From the NCBI RefSeq assembly GCF_000710775.1, contig NZ_JOJP01000001.1, forward strand, positions 4,426,141 through 4,490,140: DNA of 64,000 nucleotides, given 5' to 3'. Numbering within the stretch: the stretch's first letter is position 1; every line of letters starts with the position of its first letter. The notes under the pieces were generated by a model. It had not been told where the DNA came from. It made no database searches and saw only the letters and a list, made by a program, of their open reading frames with translations. This document shows positions 1 through 8,786 of this stretch, in pieces. Origin of the DNA: Endozoicomonas elysicola. GTDB taxonomy: Bacteria; Pseudomonadota; Gammaproteobacteria; Pseudomonadales; Endozoicomonadaceae. Both the position numbers and the translations under genes were made by a program.

Positions 1-547
1 CATCCACCAGAAGCAATACCGTTTTACCCGACTCATCCGTTGCTGGCATCAAAATAGCCCTGGCTTCACCTGCGTACGGTACACACTCACGAGTGCCGTT
101 CAGAAGCAGGCTGTCGCCATTGGTGGAGACTGTCGCTTCAGACCTGATGGCCTCAGGCATACTCTGCTCGGCAAATGCCGCCGTGAGAATGTGTTCACCG
201 CAAGCCAGTGGCTTCAGGTATTTTTCCTGCTGCTCTTTTGAACCAAAGCGGGCAATCGGCAGTGCCGCCAGCACCAGGGAAGGAAGCAGTGGCATAGGGG
301 CAACATGCCGCCCCTGTTCTTCGAGCATCAGGCAGAGCTCTGTTAAACCAAAACCACTGCCGCCAGATGATTCAGGAATGGCCATCCCCAGCAGCCCGGA
401 TTCTGCAAACTGATACCAGAGGTTTTTATCAAACCCTTCACCTTCAGCTTTCAGCTGGTTCAGACGGGTCTCGGTTGCCTGATCAGACAGAATCTGTTTT
501 GCCAGATCCCGAATCGCTCCCTGATCTTCACTAAATGAAAAATCCAT
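1..547 (-). CDS. Acyl-CoA dehydrogenase, N-terminal part (runs off the window edge)
   Basis: Read on the minus strand from ATG at 545-547, an open frame of 182 codons continues past position 1, so only the N-terminal half is present. It starts MDFSFSEDQGAIRDLAKQIL and contains the helical N-domain and the start of the middle beta domain of the acyl-CoA dehydrogenase family (FAD enzymes making 2-enoyl-CoA). The start resembles the small, heteromeric FadE28/FadE29 (ChsE1/ChsE2) dehydrogenases that act on steroid side chains. The next gene upstream is ChsH2-like, which supports a role in side-chain beta-oxidation. The catalytic Glu cannot be judged because the C-terminal part is missing. The family is sure; the steroid substrate is inferred from neighbours. 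Confidence 0.85.
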   Translation of the reverse strand, partial: MDFSFSEDQGAIRDLAKQILSDQATETRLNQLKAEGEGFDKNLWYQFAESGLLGMAIPESSGGSGFGLTELCLMLEEQGRHVAPMPLLPSLVLAALPIARFGSKEQQEKYLKPLACGEHILTAAFAEQSMPEAIRSEATVSTNGDSLLLNGTRECVPYAGEARAILMPATDESGKTVLLLVD

Positions 548-645
548 TACACTGACTCCGCTATTCTCTTTTTTATTCTTATAAAATGTTGCCTCAATCT
601 CCGACCAACCATCGGAGCAACAACACCTGATCATGCTTTCCAGAT

Positions 646-1626
646 TTATTCTGTTACCGGACTGAACAGAGCCAGTGTCAGCTCATCATCACACTGGGTA
701 ATTTCAGCCTTCACCGGCATACCAATACGGACGTCTTCCGGCTCAATATTGATCAACCCTGCGACCAGTCTTGTGCCTTCTTCCAGCTCCACCAGAGCAA
801 TAGGGTTCGGATCATCAAAGGCGGGCAGTGCTGGATGATGCAGGTTGACAAAGCTGTGAACCACACCCTTACCACTGGCTTCTACCACGTCTTTTTCCAG
901 AGACTGGCAGCTTGGGCACATTGGGGAAGGGGGATGCCTCAGGGTCTGACAGGAAGTACAACGCTGGATTAATAGCCTGCCCTGCTTTAAGCCTTCCCAG
1001 AAAAATGCGTTGTCTCGATTCAATCCCGGACGGGGACGTTGAGGTGCCTTGGGCTTATTGCTCTGGCTGTCGGCACTGGCCGGACGCTGAGCCTGTTGGG
1101 GAGCTTTGAACTTCAACAGACGGAAGCGCATCTCTGCAACTTTTTCATTGTCCTGATTAATAAACGTCCACAGTTCAGTAACAAAATACCCTTCACCCAG
1201 GGCCGTGTGCTTCAGTTCGGAGATCGACTCAATGGTCATGGTATGGGAGATATCATCACCGGGCTTGACGTAACTGAAATACTCCTGATCACAGTTAACC
1301 GCCACAACAGAGACATAGCCCGCTTCGTCCAGCATATCGAGAACGTATGGCTGTTCTTCAGTTCTGGGAACTGAACCCGGTGCCGGCGTTTCCGTCACAC
1401 CTTTCATGGTCCAGGCCTGAATCATGGTGGGTGGTGCAATAATTGATCCCTGGTCGGATTGCTCTGCATATTCCAGATTGGTGTACATGGGGTTATCATC
1501 GCCCATGGCCTGACACCAGTGACGGATCATTGGAAGATTGACGGGATCCCAGCTTCGCTGTGGACCCACCTCAACACCAATCGTGGCAGCCATTCGGGCT
1601 TCCAGTTCTTTATTGTTATTTTCCAT
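646..1626 (-). CDS. MaoC-like hydratase fused to DUF35 zinc-ribbon/OB-fold (ChsH2-like)
   Basis: 326 residues with two domains. Residues about 10-175 form a MaoC-type hotdog fold. After a Pro/Gln-rich linker (about 175-200), residues about 203-320 form a DUF35 domain with a zinc ribbon (Cys223, Cys226, Cys237, Cys240) and an OB fold. This architecture is that of mycobacterial ChsH2, which pairs with ChsH1 to hydrate the enoyl-CoA of a shortened steroid side chain and uses its DUF35 part to hold the thiolase-like aldolase Ltp2. A partner hydratase and an aldolase are expected just beyond the left edge of the window, after the acyl-CoA dehydrogenase. The 98-bp gap to the next gene suggests an operon. 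The steroid role is inferred from architecture and from kstD and kshA nearby. Confidence 0.82.
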   Translation of the reverse strand: MENNNKELEARMAATIGVEVGPQRSWDPVNLPMIRHWCQAMGDDNPMYTNLEYAEQSDQGSIIAPPTMIQAWTMKGVTETPAPGSVPRTEEQPYVLDMLDEAGYVSVVAVNCDQEYFSYVKPGDDISHTMTIESISELKHTALGEGYFVTELWTFINQDNEKVAEMRFRLLKFKAPQQAQRPASADSQSNKPKAPQRPRPGLNRDNAFFWEGLKQGRLLIQRCTSCQTLRHPPSPMCPSCQSLEKDVVEASGKGVVHSFVNLHHPALPAFDDPNPIALVELEEGTRLVAGLINIEPEDVRIGMPVKAEITQCDDELTLALFSPVTE

Positions 1627-1948
1627 GAAAATACCGCTTTTCTGGCTTGTTCACTGTATCCAGGATTCAGAAGATGGTCTGAAAACAGACTACCCTGCTG
1701 AATCATTACTGTTTATCTGATCAACCAATTCGAACCGCGTCTTTAAACCCAAAAAGAAGCCGGATCTCCGATATACACCATTCTACGCAGCCAATAACAG
1801 CCCTCAATTACAAAAACCGGCCATTGTCGGCTATCAATATGCGGCCTCTCCATGACCTCAAATCGCTAACTGATACCTTGCCCGGTTACTTTCTGTTCTA
1901 ATATCAGCAAGGGAATAAAGCGGCAGCCACTGGAGTTGGACGGAATCC
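1627..1948. other. Divergent intergenic region
   Basis: 322 bp between the minus-strand ChsH2-like gene and the plus-strand araC-type gene. It should hold the promoters of both. I see no convincing -10/-35 pair or long dyad, and the short reading frames here are shadows. Confidence 0.5.
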
Positions 1949-2656
1949 ATGGAAAACAGTCTGAGCATTCGCTCGTATACCAGAACAACACAGGCACACA
2001 CTCACGACTTCCATCAATTGGTTCTGCCTATCCAGGGAACCATTGGCATTGAGCTCCATGATTACCGGGGGAAGGTCGCTGTTGGTGAATGCGTGGTTAT
2101 CAGGGCCGGCGTGGAGCACCATTTTAATGCCGATGAGGCGGCACGATTTATCGTCGCAGATTTATCGGAACTGCCTGCCAACCTGATGGCACTTGAGTTT
2201 GTGATTTTTGCCATTTCCTCACCATTAACCAGTTTTCTGCACTTCGTTGAAAAACAACTGGAGCGGCAGGTGAATAACAAAATAGAGTCAGCAATCCTTG
2301 AGGTTTTTGTCGGCCTGCTGGAACAGGAAAGTGGCAATAAGTTCTTGGACCCTCGTATCCGCCCAATCCTCGCTTATATTGTTGATCATCTGGAAACGGA
2401 GCTAACGATAGACCGTCTGGCCAGCATCGCCTGCCTGAGTCCTACGCAGTTCAAAAAGCGATTTAAAGAAGCCGTCGGTTGCACTGCTATTCAGCACATT
2501 ATCAAGAAACGCATGGAAAAGGCTAAGGCATTGCTGACCCATACCGACCTGCCCATCCAGCTGATTGCAGAACGTGTTGGCTACAACGATGTTTCTGCCT
2601 TCAGCCGTCGTTTCACCTCCCATTTCGGCCTGTCTCCAAAAGCGTTTACCCGCTAG
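1949..2656 (+). CDS. AraC-family transcriptional regulator
   Basis: 235 residues. The N-terminal half (about 10-90) is a cupin-like sensor fold with an HTHDFHQLVLPIQG segment and a short beta-rich stretch. The C-terminal half (about 135-235) has two helix-turn-helix motifs typical of AraC/XylS proteins: LTIDRLASIACLSPTQFKKR, then the second motif ending in the family signature VGYNDVSAFSRRFTSHFGLSP. It is shorter than the usual 280-300 residues because the sensor part is compact. It faces away from the beta-oxidation genes across a 322-bp region, so it may control them, or the exporter gene that follows on the same strand. The ligand is unknown. Confidence 0.88.
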   Translation: MENSLSIRSYTRTTQAHTHDFHQLVLPIQGTIGIELHDYRGKVAVGECVVIRAGVEHHFNADEAARFIVADLSELPANLMALEFVIFAISSPLTSFLHFVEKQLERQVNNKIESAILEVFVGLLEQESGNKFLDPRIRPILAYIVDHLETELTIDRLASIACLSPTQFKKRFKEAVGCTAIQHIIKKRMEKAKALLTHTDLPIQLIAERVGYNDVSAFSRRFTSHFGLSPKAFTR

Positions 2657-2659
2657 CCC

Positions 2660-2699
2660 CTGAAAAGCGCCTGATCAAACAGCCATAGCGTCTTTTCAG
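2660..2699 (+). terminator. Possible stem-loop after the araC-type gene
   Basis: CTGAAAAG at 2660-2667 pairs with CTTTTCAG at 2692-2699, with extra GCG/CGC pairing inside. There is no U-run after it, so its action as an intrinsic terminator is doubtful. Confidence 0.3.
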
Positions 2700-2767
2700 C
2701 AAAGTGCATGCTGAATCTCTCCTATACCCTTAGATGCTAAGAAGATGACAACTCAGGGAGCAGGGAA

Positions 2768-3721
2768 ATGAAGTATGCTTTGAGAAATATCAATACCAGC
2801 CGCCAAGGCAGCATTGCAGTGCTGTTATCTGCTTTAATGTGGGGAACCACTGGTGCTGCAGCCAGTTTTATATCGGATGTAAACCCCATGGCGGTTGGTG
2901 CTTTTTCCATGGGCATCGGCGGCATATTACTGGCCCTTACCGCCAGAAAAAAATTGATAGAAGAGTGTCTATTACTCAGTCATTCCTGGCGAATAATACT
3001 CATCGGTTCTCTCTCTTTAACGGTGTATCCGCAAGCCTTTTACTCATCGATGCACTTCGCCGGCGTCGCTGTTGGCAATGTGATTTCCATCGCCAGCGCT
3101 CCTTTTATGACCGTGATTATTGAGCGCCTGCTGCTTAATAAAAAGCAGATCACCTTTCGCTGGCTATTCAGTGCAGTGCTTGGAGCATCAGGTATTGTAT
3201 TACTCACCTTATCAGACGCTTATAGCACCCAGGCTATCATTGAGGATTCAAGCAGACAGATAGGGGTACTGCTTGGATTGCTGGCGGCACTGACTTATGC
3301 CGGGTATACCTGCGCCGCCAAGAAATTAATGGAACAAGGAGCACATTCAACATCAGCCATGGGGAGTATTTTTTGCTGCGCCTCACTCATCTTACTGCCA
3401 ACACTTCTGTTTACCGGTGAACATTTGTTCTCAAGCATTGAGAATACAGTAGCTGTCTGGTATCTGGCCTTGGTCCCTATGTTTCTGGGCTATCTCTGCT
3501 TCGGTTTTGGCCTGCGATTCATACCGGCCAGCAAGGCAACCTTATTAACCTTGTTTGAGCCGGTGGTTGCAGTTTGTCTTGCAGTAATTATCGTCAAGGA
3601 AGTAATTGCACTAACTGGATGGTTTGGTATGGGATTGATTATGGTTTGCCTGATCATCCAGGCTAGCGAAAAAGATGAAACGAGAAGAGGATTATTAAAG
3701 GAATACAGTAAAGCAGGATAA
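2768..3721 (+). CDS. EamA/DMT-family transporter
   Basis: 317 residues, almost entirely hydrophobic helices, with two EamA repeats (about 15-150 and 165-300) giving around ten membrane segments. The first repeat carries the typical LLSALMWGTTGAAASFI start; the second ends with the family-like ALVPMFLGYLCFGFGLRFIPASKATLLTLFEPVV stretch (quoted here as a region near residues 240-275). DMT proteins of this type export small metabolites or amino acids across the inner membrane; the substrate cannot be read from sequence. ATG follows GGGAG at 2756-2760 (spacing 7). It lies 111 bp after the AraC gene on the same strand and converges with an SDR gene. Confidence 0.87.
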   Translation: MKYALRNINTSRQGSIAVLLSALMWGTTGAAASFISDVNPMAVGAFSMGIGGILLALTARKKLIEECLLLSHSWRIILIGSLSLTVYPQAFYSSMHFAGVAVGNVISIASAPFMTVIIERLLLNKKQITFRWLFSAVLGASGIVLLTLSDAYSTQAIIEDSSRQIGVLLGLLAALTYAGYTCAAKKLMEQGAHSTSAMGSIFCCASLILLPTLLFTGEHLFSSIENTVAVWYLALVPMFLGYLCFGFGLRFIPASKATLLTLFEPVVAVCLAVIIVKEVIALTGWFGMGLIMVCLIIQASEKDETRRGLLKEYSKAG

Positions 3722-3725
3722 CGAC

Positions 3726-3745
3726 GGCCTCACCTTAATGAGGCC
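3726..3745 (+). terminator. Stem-loop terminator between convergent genes
   Basis: GGCCTCA (3726-3732) and TGAGGCC (3739-3745) form a perfect 7-bp stem with a 6-nt loop, followed by ACATTTTA. It sits in the 46-bp gap between the EamA gene and the convergent SDR gene. The U-run is short, so moderate confidence. Confidence 0.5.
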
Positions 3746-3767
3746 AGACATTTTAGACAAGAGAGCG

Positions 3768-4631
3768 CTATTCAATAACCGCAGGGTTAGGTATTGCCGG
3801 CCCACCCAGGAATGCCCGATGTGAAGGGGGCTGTGCACCATTCACATCCTTTACTCCGAGTTCTTCTGCCAGCTCTGCGCCAACCCAGATTCGCCCCGTT
3901 CTCTCCAGCATATCATCACTGTTTGCCAGAGCGGCAATCACACGTCCGCCAAACTCGGGAGATTCTGCAGTCGCAGCCAGGTCTGCGTATTTTTCAGGTT
4001 CAGCATCAAATACACGCTGGGTACGCTCTGTCAGAACCAGGCCTAACCAGAGCGAAATACAGGCGACATTATGAGGCTTGAGATCAACCCCCATATCCGC
4101 CGCAAACTTGTCCACCGCAGCCTTGCCACCGCCATAGGCCGGACCATGCATATAGCAGCGACCACCAAACGACGATGTATGAACAATCAAGCCCTGTTTC
4201 TGCTCTGCCATAATTTTTGCGCCGTAATAGCTGGCAACATAGGTGGAGCGCATCCCAACATCCAGAATATCCAGAAGTGACAGGCTCTTCTGCCAGAATG
4301 GGCCAGTTTGGGTCAACTCATCAGGAACGGCAGTGGCATTATTCACCAGCACATCCAGACGGCCAGACTCTTTCTGAATCCGCTCAAACAGTTTCTCAAC
4401 CTGAGCATCATCACTGTGATCACAGACCACAGCAATGCCCTTGCCACCACGCTCATTGACTGCTTCAGCAGTGGCGAATACCGTTCCCGGTAAAGGGGCA
4501 TCACCTTCCTGCTGACTTCTCCCGGTAACATAAACCGTGGCACCACTTTCTGCCAGCGCCAGGGCGATCCCCTTACCAACACCACGGCTGGCACCAGTCA
4601 CCAGAACAACCGAATCAGGCTTCAACAGCAT
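3768..4631 (-). CDS. Short-chain dehydrogenase/reductase (classical SDR, DHRS1-like)
   Basis: 287 residues from the ATG at 4629-4631. This start is preferred over one 15 codons upstream because AGGAG (4639-4643) lies 7 nt before it, and the mature sequence then begins right at the Rossmann strand. The NAD(P)-binding motif TGASRGVG is at residues 12-19, NNA at 97-99, the catalytic Ser at 153, Tyr166 and Lys170 (YGGGK). These are all the residues an active SDR needs. The start overlaps the end of the kstD-like gene by 17 bp, so the two are translationally close and probably one operon. It may oxidise or reduce a steroid hydroxyl/keto group; the substrate is inferred only from context. Confidence 0.87.
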   Translation of the reverse strand: MLLKPDSVVLVTGASRGVGKGIALALAESGATVYVTGRSQQEGDAPLPGTVFATAEAVNERGGKGIAVVCDHSDDAQVEKLFERIQKESGRLDVLVNNATAVPDELTQTGPFWQKSLSLLDILDVGMRSTYVASYYGAKIMAEQKQGLIVHTSSFGGRCYMHGPAYGGGKAAVDKFAADMGVDLKPHNVACISLWLGLVLTERTQRVFDAEPEKYADLAATAESPEFGGRVIAALANSDDMLERTGRIWVGAELAEELGVKDVNGAQPPSHRAFLGGPAIPNPAVIE

Positions 4632-6387
4632 TTTTATTCTCCTGAGTATTCTCAGCCGCTTTAACAGTACGGGCATCTACCTGACGCTGCGCAACATGGT
4701 TTGCCGAAAGATAACCAAAGGTCATGGCTGGGCCGATGGTTGAACCGGCACCAGGATAGGTTTGCTTCATGACCGAAGCAGAGGTATTGCCAATTGCGTA
4801 AAGTCCAGAGATTGGAGAGCCATCCTCTTTAAGTACCTGACCATCGACGTCGGTAACCAGGCCACCTTTGGTGCCAATATCACCGATATTAACTTTCACC
4901 GCATAGAATGGGCCTTTCTCCAAAGGGCCAAGACAGGGGTTAGGCGTTGTATTGGGGTCACCGTAATAACGGTCAAACAAAGAATCTCCTTTGCCAAACT
5001 CAGGGTCTTTGCCTTCTGCTGAGTACTGATTGTAATTGACAACAGTCTCTTGCAGGCCCGATGCATCTACCCCAATCTTTTCTGCCAGAGCCTCAAGACT
5101 TTCCGCTTTCTGGAAGAAGTTTTTATAACGCTTCGGCACCGCTTTATCTGGCACAGCGTAACCCGGCAATAAGGCTCCACAGGGGTATTTATGGCGGTAT
5201 TGAGCATCAAAAACAAACCAGCATGGTACAGATTCGGTACCATACATACCGTCTCCAAAGTCGTTATAAGGGGCGGCTTCATTCATAAAGCGCTTGCCGT
5301 CTTTATTGACCAGAATACAATTGGGTAAAGCACGCTCTACAAACATGGCTCTGGAGCGTGTTTCAGCCTCAACATGACTGGTCGGTGCCCACCAGCTGTG
5401 CTCCATTAATGCCGTTGCAGCCCCAAGGTTCTGGCCTGCCTGAATGCCGTCCCCGGTATTAATGCCTTCTGGTGCAGCACTCCAGAGACTCTGTGAAGGT
5501 TGAGGATGGTATTGATCCCGCATGGCCTGATTGCTTTCAAAGCCTCCGGCACCAATGATCACCCCTTTCCTGGCCTTTACCCTTAACGGTTTGCCATCAC
5601 GGTTAACTACCACCCCGATAACCTGACCGTTTTCTTCCACCAGCGATTCCATTGGGCTGTTCAACCACAGGGGAATATCTCTATCCAGCATGGAGGCACG
5701 TAAAGCGGCAATCAGCGCATTTCCCAGGGTGAGAAATCGATCCCGTTTGGACTTCAGCCGCCAGAAAATATCCCGATAATAGCGCCACATGATTCTCATA
5801 TTGGTCAGCAGAAAACCTTTACCACGACAGAGCAATACACGCGCCTCTTTCATGGTCATGGCCATTCGCCCCAGCATCAACGTGGCAGGTGTCGTCGGTC
5901 TCAGGTTTTCAAATTCACTGCCCAGCTTGCTGGCATGAAAAGGCATGGGATCCATGGAGCGATAGCCCGGCATTCCGCCTGGCAGCTCAGGGTAGTAATC
6001 CGCATAGGCTGACTGGGCTTCATAACGAACCCTGGTGTTCTCTTCGAGGTAACGGAGCATTTTCTTGGCATTGGCCACATAGGCTTCAATCCGGCCATCA
6101 CCCGGCTCTTCTCCAATAACCCGTTTGATGTAATCGACGGCTACCTCATCAGAGTCTTTTACTCCCATGGCCTGCATCTGAAAGCTGTTTGGAATCCAGA
6201 TGCCACCACCGGAGATGGCTGAAGTACCGCCATATTGTTCTGTTTTTTCCACGACCAGCGTTTTCAGGCCCAGATCATGGGCACGCAGTGAAGCGGTTAA
6301 TGCCCCTGCACCAGATCCCACGACCACCACATCAACAATGGTGTCCCAGGGTTTGCTCCCGCCTTTTTTATTATTGCTGCTGTCCAA
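4615..6387 (-). CDS. kstD: 3-ketosteroid delta-1-dehydrogenase-like flavoprotein
   Basis: 590 residues. The N-terminal FAD dinucleotide-binding motif GSGAGA starts at residue 24, followed by LVVEKTEQYGGTSAISGGG, the typical FAD-contact segment of the succinate dehydrogenase/fumarate reductase flavoprotein superfamily. Near the C-terminus are FYAVKV, GTKGGL and the stretch AGSTIGPAMTFGYLSA, all matching the 3-ketosteroid delta-1-dehydrogenase pattern. The enzyme would introduce the 1,2 double bond into ring A, which with 9-alpha-hydroxylation leads to ring B opening; kshA is encoded at 13707-14750. The length is slightly above the usual 510-570. Related delta-4-5-alpha-dehydrogenases share the fold, so the exact regiochemistry is not certain. 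It sits between two SDR genes on the same strand. Confidence 0.87.
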   Translation of the reverse strand: MDSSNNKKGGSKPWDTIVDVVVVGSGAGALTASLRAHDLGLKTLVVEKTEQYGGTSAISGGGIWIPNSFQMQAMGVKDSDEVAVDYIKRVIGEEPGDGRIEAYVANAKKMLRYLEENTRVRYEAQSAYADYYPELPGGMPGYRSMDPMPFHASKLGSEFENLRPTTPATLMLGRMAMTMKEARVLLCRGKGFLLTNMRIMWRYYRDIFWRLKSKRDRFLTLGNALIAALRASMLDRDIPLWLNSPMESLVEENGQVIGVVVNRDGKPLRVKARKGVIIGAGGFESNQAMRDQYHPQPSQSLWSAAPEGINTGDGIQAGQNLGAATALMEHSWWAPTSHVEAETRSRAMFVERALPNCILVNKDGKRFMNEAAPYNDFGDGMYGTESVPCWFVFDAQYRHKYPCGALLPGYAVPDKAVPKRYKNFFQKAESLEALAEKIGVDASGLQETVVNYNQYSAEGKDPEFGKGDSLFDRYYGDPNTTPNPCLGPLEKGPFYAVKVNIGDIGTKGGLVTDVDGQVLKEDGSPISGLYAIGNTSASVMKQTYPGAGSTIGPAMTFGYLSANHVAQRQVDARTVKAAENTQENKNAVEA

Positions 6388-6440
6388 GTTAGTTTCCCCT
6401 TGTCGTTATTATGGGAATCGCTGTTAGGGATATTGATGAC

Positions 6441-7217
6441 TTAAACGTGGTACCCGCCATCTACACAAATAATCTGCCCGGTAATATAACGTGCCCGGTT
6501 GGAAGCCAGGAAGCTCACGGCATCGGCCACTTCTTCAGCCTGACCAAAGCGTTTCAGGCAGAGGTTCTGCAGTACCGCATCCTCCCATTCCTGATCAAAC
6601 GCCGTGCCTTTCAGCCTTAAAAATATGCCGGTTTCAATAACACCAATGGCAACACTGTTTGCCCGTACACCATAAGCACCTTCTTCTTTTGCAATCCCTT
6701 TTATCAGGCTTTCAATGGCCGCCTTTGGTGCAACAGAGAGGACATCCCGGGCGGGGAAACGGAACAGACCCGCAGAGCTGATATGTACAATAGAACCACC
6801 ACCCTCTTTTCTCAGATAAGGAATGGCCGTATGCGCAATATTGAAAAAGCCATTCACATCCGATTGGATAATGTCCTGCCAGAGCTCCGGTGTCGTTTCT
6901 GAAATAAACTGCTGGGGGATATCATAACCAGTAGCAAGCACGACGGTATGAATATTGCCATACTGCTCGGCAAGGTCAGCAAACAGTTTCTCAGCGCTTT
7001 CCTTGTCCCCCATATTGAGCTGAAAAGCTTCTGCCTGCCCACCGGCTTTGGCCAGAGAAGCAACCACTTCCAGCGCTTTATCCCGGTTCTTGTTGTAAGT
7101 CAGTGCGACAGTCGCGCCCTGCTCTGCCAGACGATGACAGACTGCAGCACCAACACCACCGCTGCCACCAACTACCAGCGCCACACCTTTAGAAAACTCG
7201 TTTTTATTATTATTCAT
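6441..7217 (-). CDS. SDR-family protein lacking the catalytic tyrosine
   Basis: 258 residues with the full length and fold pattern of a classical SDR, including the C-terminal ITGQIICVDGG segment. Several signature residues differ. The cofactor motif is GGSGGVG (residues 17-23) in place of TGxxxGxG, the NNAG motif reads LATG, and the catalytic Tyr position is Ser161 (SVAPK, with Lys165 and Ser148 kept). It may therefore be a non-canonical reductase, a hydratase-like derivative or a binding subunit. It lies 53 bp upstream of kstD on the same strand, the first gene of the apparent three-gene unit, so it is likely steroid-related. The family is sure; activity is not. Confidence 0.85.
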   Translation of the reverse strand: MNNNKNEFSKGVALVVGGSGGVGAAVCHRLAEQGATVALTYNKNRDKALEVVASLAKAGGQAEAFQLNMGDKESAEKLFADLAEQYGNIHTVVLATGYDIPQQFISETTPELWQDIIQSDVNGFFNIAHTAIPYLRKEGGGSIVHISSAGLFRFPARDVLSVAPKAAIESLIKGIAKEEGAYGVRANSVAIGVIETGIFLRLKGTAFDQEWEDAVLQNLCLKRFGQAEEVADAVSFLASNRARYITGQIICVDGGYHV

Positions 7218-7426
7218 TGCCTTGTCCGGAAAATAAGAAGGTTACCGGTATCGCCATGATTGTGGTAACACAACCCTTATCCAGCTTGCTGCTGAAGTAG
7301 TCCCAGAAGACAGGCGAAGTCAATGATGAATTTTTGCGGCTGTACGGTTAACTCTCATCGTCTGAAGAGACTAACGACACTTTAATGCATGAAAGCTACA
7401 GAGCCTGTAAACGACCTTGGTATTTC

Positions 7427-7480
7427 TACCTAAAACAGGTAATAATCACGCTCAAATGGATCTTCCGATTACCATTCGGA
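7427..7480. promoter_or_regulatory. Two small dyads in the divergent SDR/luxR promoter region
   Basis: In the 285-bp region between the minus-strand SDR gene and the plus-strand luxR-type gene, TACCT/AGGTA flank AAAAC (7427-7441) and TCCGA/TCGGA flank TTACCAT (7464-7480). Both are short, symmetric and close to the luxR-type start. They could be operators for the regulator itself, but nothing confirms this. Confidence 0.3.
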
Positions 7481-7502
7481 TCATAAAACGAAGAAATGCC
7501 TA

Positions 7503-8636
7503 ATGAGCAAAACCATCAGTGTTGAAGCATTCAGTGATTTGGTGGACAAGCTGTACGGGGGATTACAAAGCAAAGTTCCCTGGAAGCTATTTCTGGAAAC
7601 GCTGGAACGGCAGATTGGCGCCAGTTTCTCTACACTTATTTTACGTCCGCCATCACAAGATAGTGAAGGTCTGATTCTCAGTACTGGCGGTGACCATCAT
7701 AATGAAGCGCTGACCTCCTATAATGAGCACTTTTTTGCTTTGGATCCCTTTGTAGATCTGCCCAGCGGGCAAGTGGTAACCCTGGATGAATTTATTCCTG
7801 AAGATGAACGGCACCAGTCCGAATATTTTCAACAGTTTCTAGCCCCTATAAATGTGCACCATATTTTAGGAGCAGATATCTACACACCTGACGGTGCCAA
7901 ATGCAGTTTAAGAATCAGCCGCGGGACAGAAGACAAAGGCTTTGATCAGGATGACAAAGGAATTATTGAAACCCTGATCCCCCACCTCAAGCGGTCTGTT
8001 CAATTGCATATGCAGTTGAATCGTATGGAGGCTGAGCGCAATCTTTATGCTGGCGCAGTGGACCAGCTGGCAGTAGGAACCATCATACTTGATGAAGAAG
8101 GCAAGGTTCTTGAAATCAATCAAGTCGCTAAAGAACTGGAAAATGAAGATGACGGCCTGAGAGTCAATAACCGCACCTTACAAATTGGCACACAGCAGGA
8201 TACACGCAGATTCAGGGAACTGATCAAGGAAACCCTGGCCCATCAACGAAACAACACACCCTCCATCGTACAGGCAATGCGTATTGCCCGCCTGTCCGGG
8301 AAACGTGACCTTGGAATTATTATTCGCTCAATACCATCAACCCAATGGTCCGGAACGGGAAAGCGCCCCTGTATCGCAATATTTGTCAGTGATCCGGAAA
8401 GACAGTCACAACCCGCTCAGGACATTGTCAAAACCCTGTTTGATCTCACACCAGCAGAAGCTCAGCTGGCCATGCATCTGGCCAATGGCCTGACTCTGGA
8501 TGAAGCATCAGAGACCCTGTTTATCAGCCGTAATACCGCCCGAGCTCATCTGCGCTCAATATTTTCCAAAACGGGTGTTACCCGGCAAACCATGCTGGTC
8601 AGGTTGATTCTGAAAAGTGTTGCCCCTTTGGGATAA
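7503..8636 (+). CDS. LuxR-type (FixJ/NarL HTH) transcriptional regulator, possible TeiR/TesR counterpart
   Basis: 377 residues. The C-terminal 65 residues form a LuxR-type helix-turn-helix: LTPAEAQLAMHLANGLTLDE, then ISRNTARAHLRSIFSKTGV. The central part (about 190-260) looks PAS-like (GTIILDEEGKVLEINQVAKE). The N-terminal 180 residues have no receiver domain and no recognised autoinducer-binding domain. Comamonas testosteroni TeiR/TesR, an activator of steroid degradation, is a LuxR-type protein of similar length and genomic position, so a steroid-responsive activator is a reasonable inference. It is transcribed divergently from the SDR-kstD-SDR unit. Ligand and targets are unproven. Confidence 0.85.
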   Translation: MSKTISVEAFSDLVDKLYGGLQSKVPWKLFLETLERQIGASFSTLILRPPSQDSEGLILSTGGDHHNEALTSYNEHFFALDPFVDLPSGQVVTLDEFIPEDERHQSEYFQQFLAPINVHHILGADIYTPDGAKCSLRISRGTEDKGFDQDDKGIIETLIPHLKRSVQLHMQLNRMEAERNLYAGAVDQLAVGTIILDEEGKVLEINQVAKELENEDDGLRVNNRTLQIGTQQDTRRFRELIKETLAHQRNNTPSIVQAMRIARLSGKRDLGIIIRSIPSTQWSGTGKRPCIAIFVSDPERQSQPAQDIVKTLFDLTPAEAQLAMHLANGLTLDEASETLFISRNTARAHLRSIFSKTGVTRQTMLVRLILKSVAPLG

Positions 8637-8757
8637 ACGAGAAAAATTATGGTACTTAGTACCAAAAAATAATCATTATTCATTCAGCAATGAGTAATAC
8701 AAGGGTTAATTGAAGTAACAAAATATTATTCCAATACTCATATAAGTCTAAACTGGA

Positions 8758-8781
8758 AGGCTCTAATTCCAATAAGAGCCT
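8758..8781 (+). promoter_or_regulatory. Hairpin just before the start codon of the 1359-residue protein
   Basis: AGGCTCT (8758-8764) and AGAGCCT (8775-8781) make a perfect 7-bp stem with a 10-nt loop ending 5 nt before ATG 8787. The only ribosome-binding-like sequence, GGAAGG at 8755-8760, is partly inside the stem, so translation could be limited by folding. Confidence 0.35.
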
Positions 8782-8786
8782 CTGCA

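Noticed and set aside
8650-8664. Dyad TGGTACT/AGTACCA right after the luxR-type gene
   Set aside because: Arms are symmetric but the centre is one base, so it cannot fold as a hairpin terminator; an operator here is possible but unsupported.
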